DNA from: Paludibacteraceae bacterium | GTDB taxonomy: Bacteria > Bacteroidota > Bacteroidia > Bacteroidales > Paludibacteraceae | Direction of reading: 5' to 3' | NCBI GenBank assembly: GCA_016302585.1 | Contig: JAEDNI010000044.1 | Coordinates: 1 to 13,837, forward strand | Length of the DNA stretch: 13,837 nucleotides | In this document: positions 13,715-13,837 of the stretch, piece by piece | Layout: every line of letters starts with the position of its first letter | Numbering within the stretch: the stretch's first letter is position 1 | Translations under genes and position numbers: made by a program | Notes under the pieces: generated by a model | The model's input: only the letters and a program-made list of their open reading frames with translations | What the model was told of the DNA's origin: nothing | Databases searched by the model: none

Positions 13715-13837
13715 CTAAGAATTATCTGCGTTAATGGCAGTTAATTCATCCTTGCATTGTTTCAAAAGACTGGTAGCTTCGGCTGCCAGTTTTTTGTATA
13801 CATCCATACTGATGGCTTCCGCTTGCTCCAATTGCGA
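13715..13837 (-). CDS. xseB: Probable exodeoxyribonuclease VII small subunit, C-terminal part
   Basis: Forty codons and a TAG stop are visible on the minus strand; the gene continues past the right edge. The peptide (QLEQAEAISMDVYKKLAAEA followed by TSLLKQCKDELTAINADNS) is wholly helical. It follows the XseB pattern: a short helix ending in E-x-I-x-M-D, then K-L-x-x-E-A-x-x-L-L-x-x-C-K-D-E-L. XseB partners XseA in degrading single-stranded DNA. The stop is 15 bases from the convergent CoA-transferase stop. The call rests on a short helical segment; the missing N-terminal part would settle it. Confidence 0.6.
   Translation of the reverse strand, partial: SQLEQAEAISMDVYKKLAAEATSLLKQCKDELTAINADNS
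13769..13795 (+). terminator. Strong intrinsic terminator of the rightward run
   Basis: ACTGGTAGC (13769-13777), loop TTCG, GCTGCCAGT (13782-13790) form a nine-pair stem with one G-T pair and a very stable UUCG loop. A T-tract follows (13790-13795), with AAAA upstream at 13764-13767. It lies 70 bases after the CoA-transferase stop and inside the antisense strand of the xseB coding region. Confidence 0.85.

Noticed and set aside
13704..13715. GCCC-TGTA-GGGC hairpin between the convergent stops
   Set aside because: The stem is only four pairs with no T-run on either strand; the strong terminator at 13769-13795 explains rightward termination better.

Overview
The window looks like a chromosomal segment of a Bacteroidota bacterium, most likely order Bacteroidales. 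Three promoters match the Bacteroidota form exactly (TTTG, 20 bases, TAnnTTTG), Shine-Dalgarno sequences are not conspicuous, and gene after gene resembles Bacteroidales homologues (DUF2851, quinolinate synthase, CoA-transferase, GtrA, class II aldolase). The family or genus cannot be fixed from the sequence alone. There are no rRNA or tRNA genes, CRISPR arrays, transposases or recognisable defence genes.

Layout. Bases 1-2068 (+) hold a 5'-truncated DUF2851 gene and an AraC-type regulator. A leftward block follows: ksgA-corA (8709 to 6969, overlapping by 26 bases), a 161-base spacer with repeats, then a tight run nadA - plsC-like acyltransferase - DUF819 membrane protein - Omp85-type barrel (6807 to 2065, gaps of about 10 bases). 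At 8710-8897 a compact regulatory region separates ksgA (-) from a GtrA-family membrane protein (+). On the right, a rightward series starts at a clear promoter (9534-9565): a fucose isomerase-like protein, class II fructose-bisphosphate aldolase, a four-helix-bundle (S23/IVS-type) protein, and an acetyl-CoA hydrolase/CoA-transferase. It ends at a strong intrinsic terminator inside the oppositely oriented 3' end of a probable xseB at the right edge.

The genes are mostly core housekeeping: NAD synthesis, rRNA methylation, Mg2+ transport, phospholipid acylation, glycolysis and CoA-based fermentation. The unusual part is short repeats placed in and between them. A palindromic element sits in frame inside nadA. 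Five-unit heptamer arrays sit inside ksgA (8024-8058) and gtrA (9071-9105). A degenerate 11-bp array lies upstream of the isomerase promoter (9421-9500). The four-helix-bundle gene is enclosed by long A/T-rich inverted repeats (11752-11787 and 12178-12217), so the whole 466-base unit looks like an inserted cassette. Two perfect promoters also face each other between ksgA and gtrA. No complete new multi-gene system is evident; the best leads are the inverted-repeat cassette, the in-gene repeats and the convergent promoter/attenuator region.
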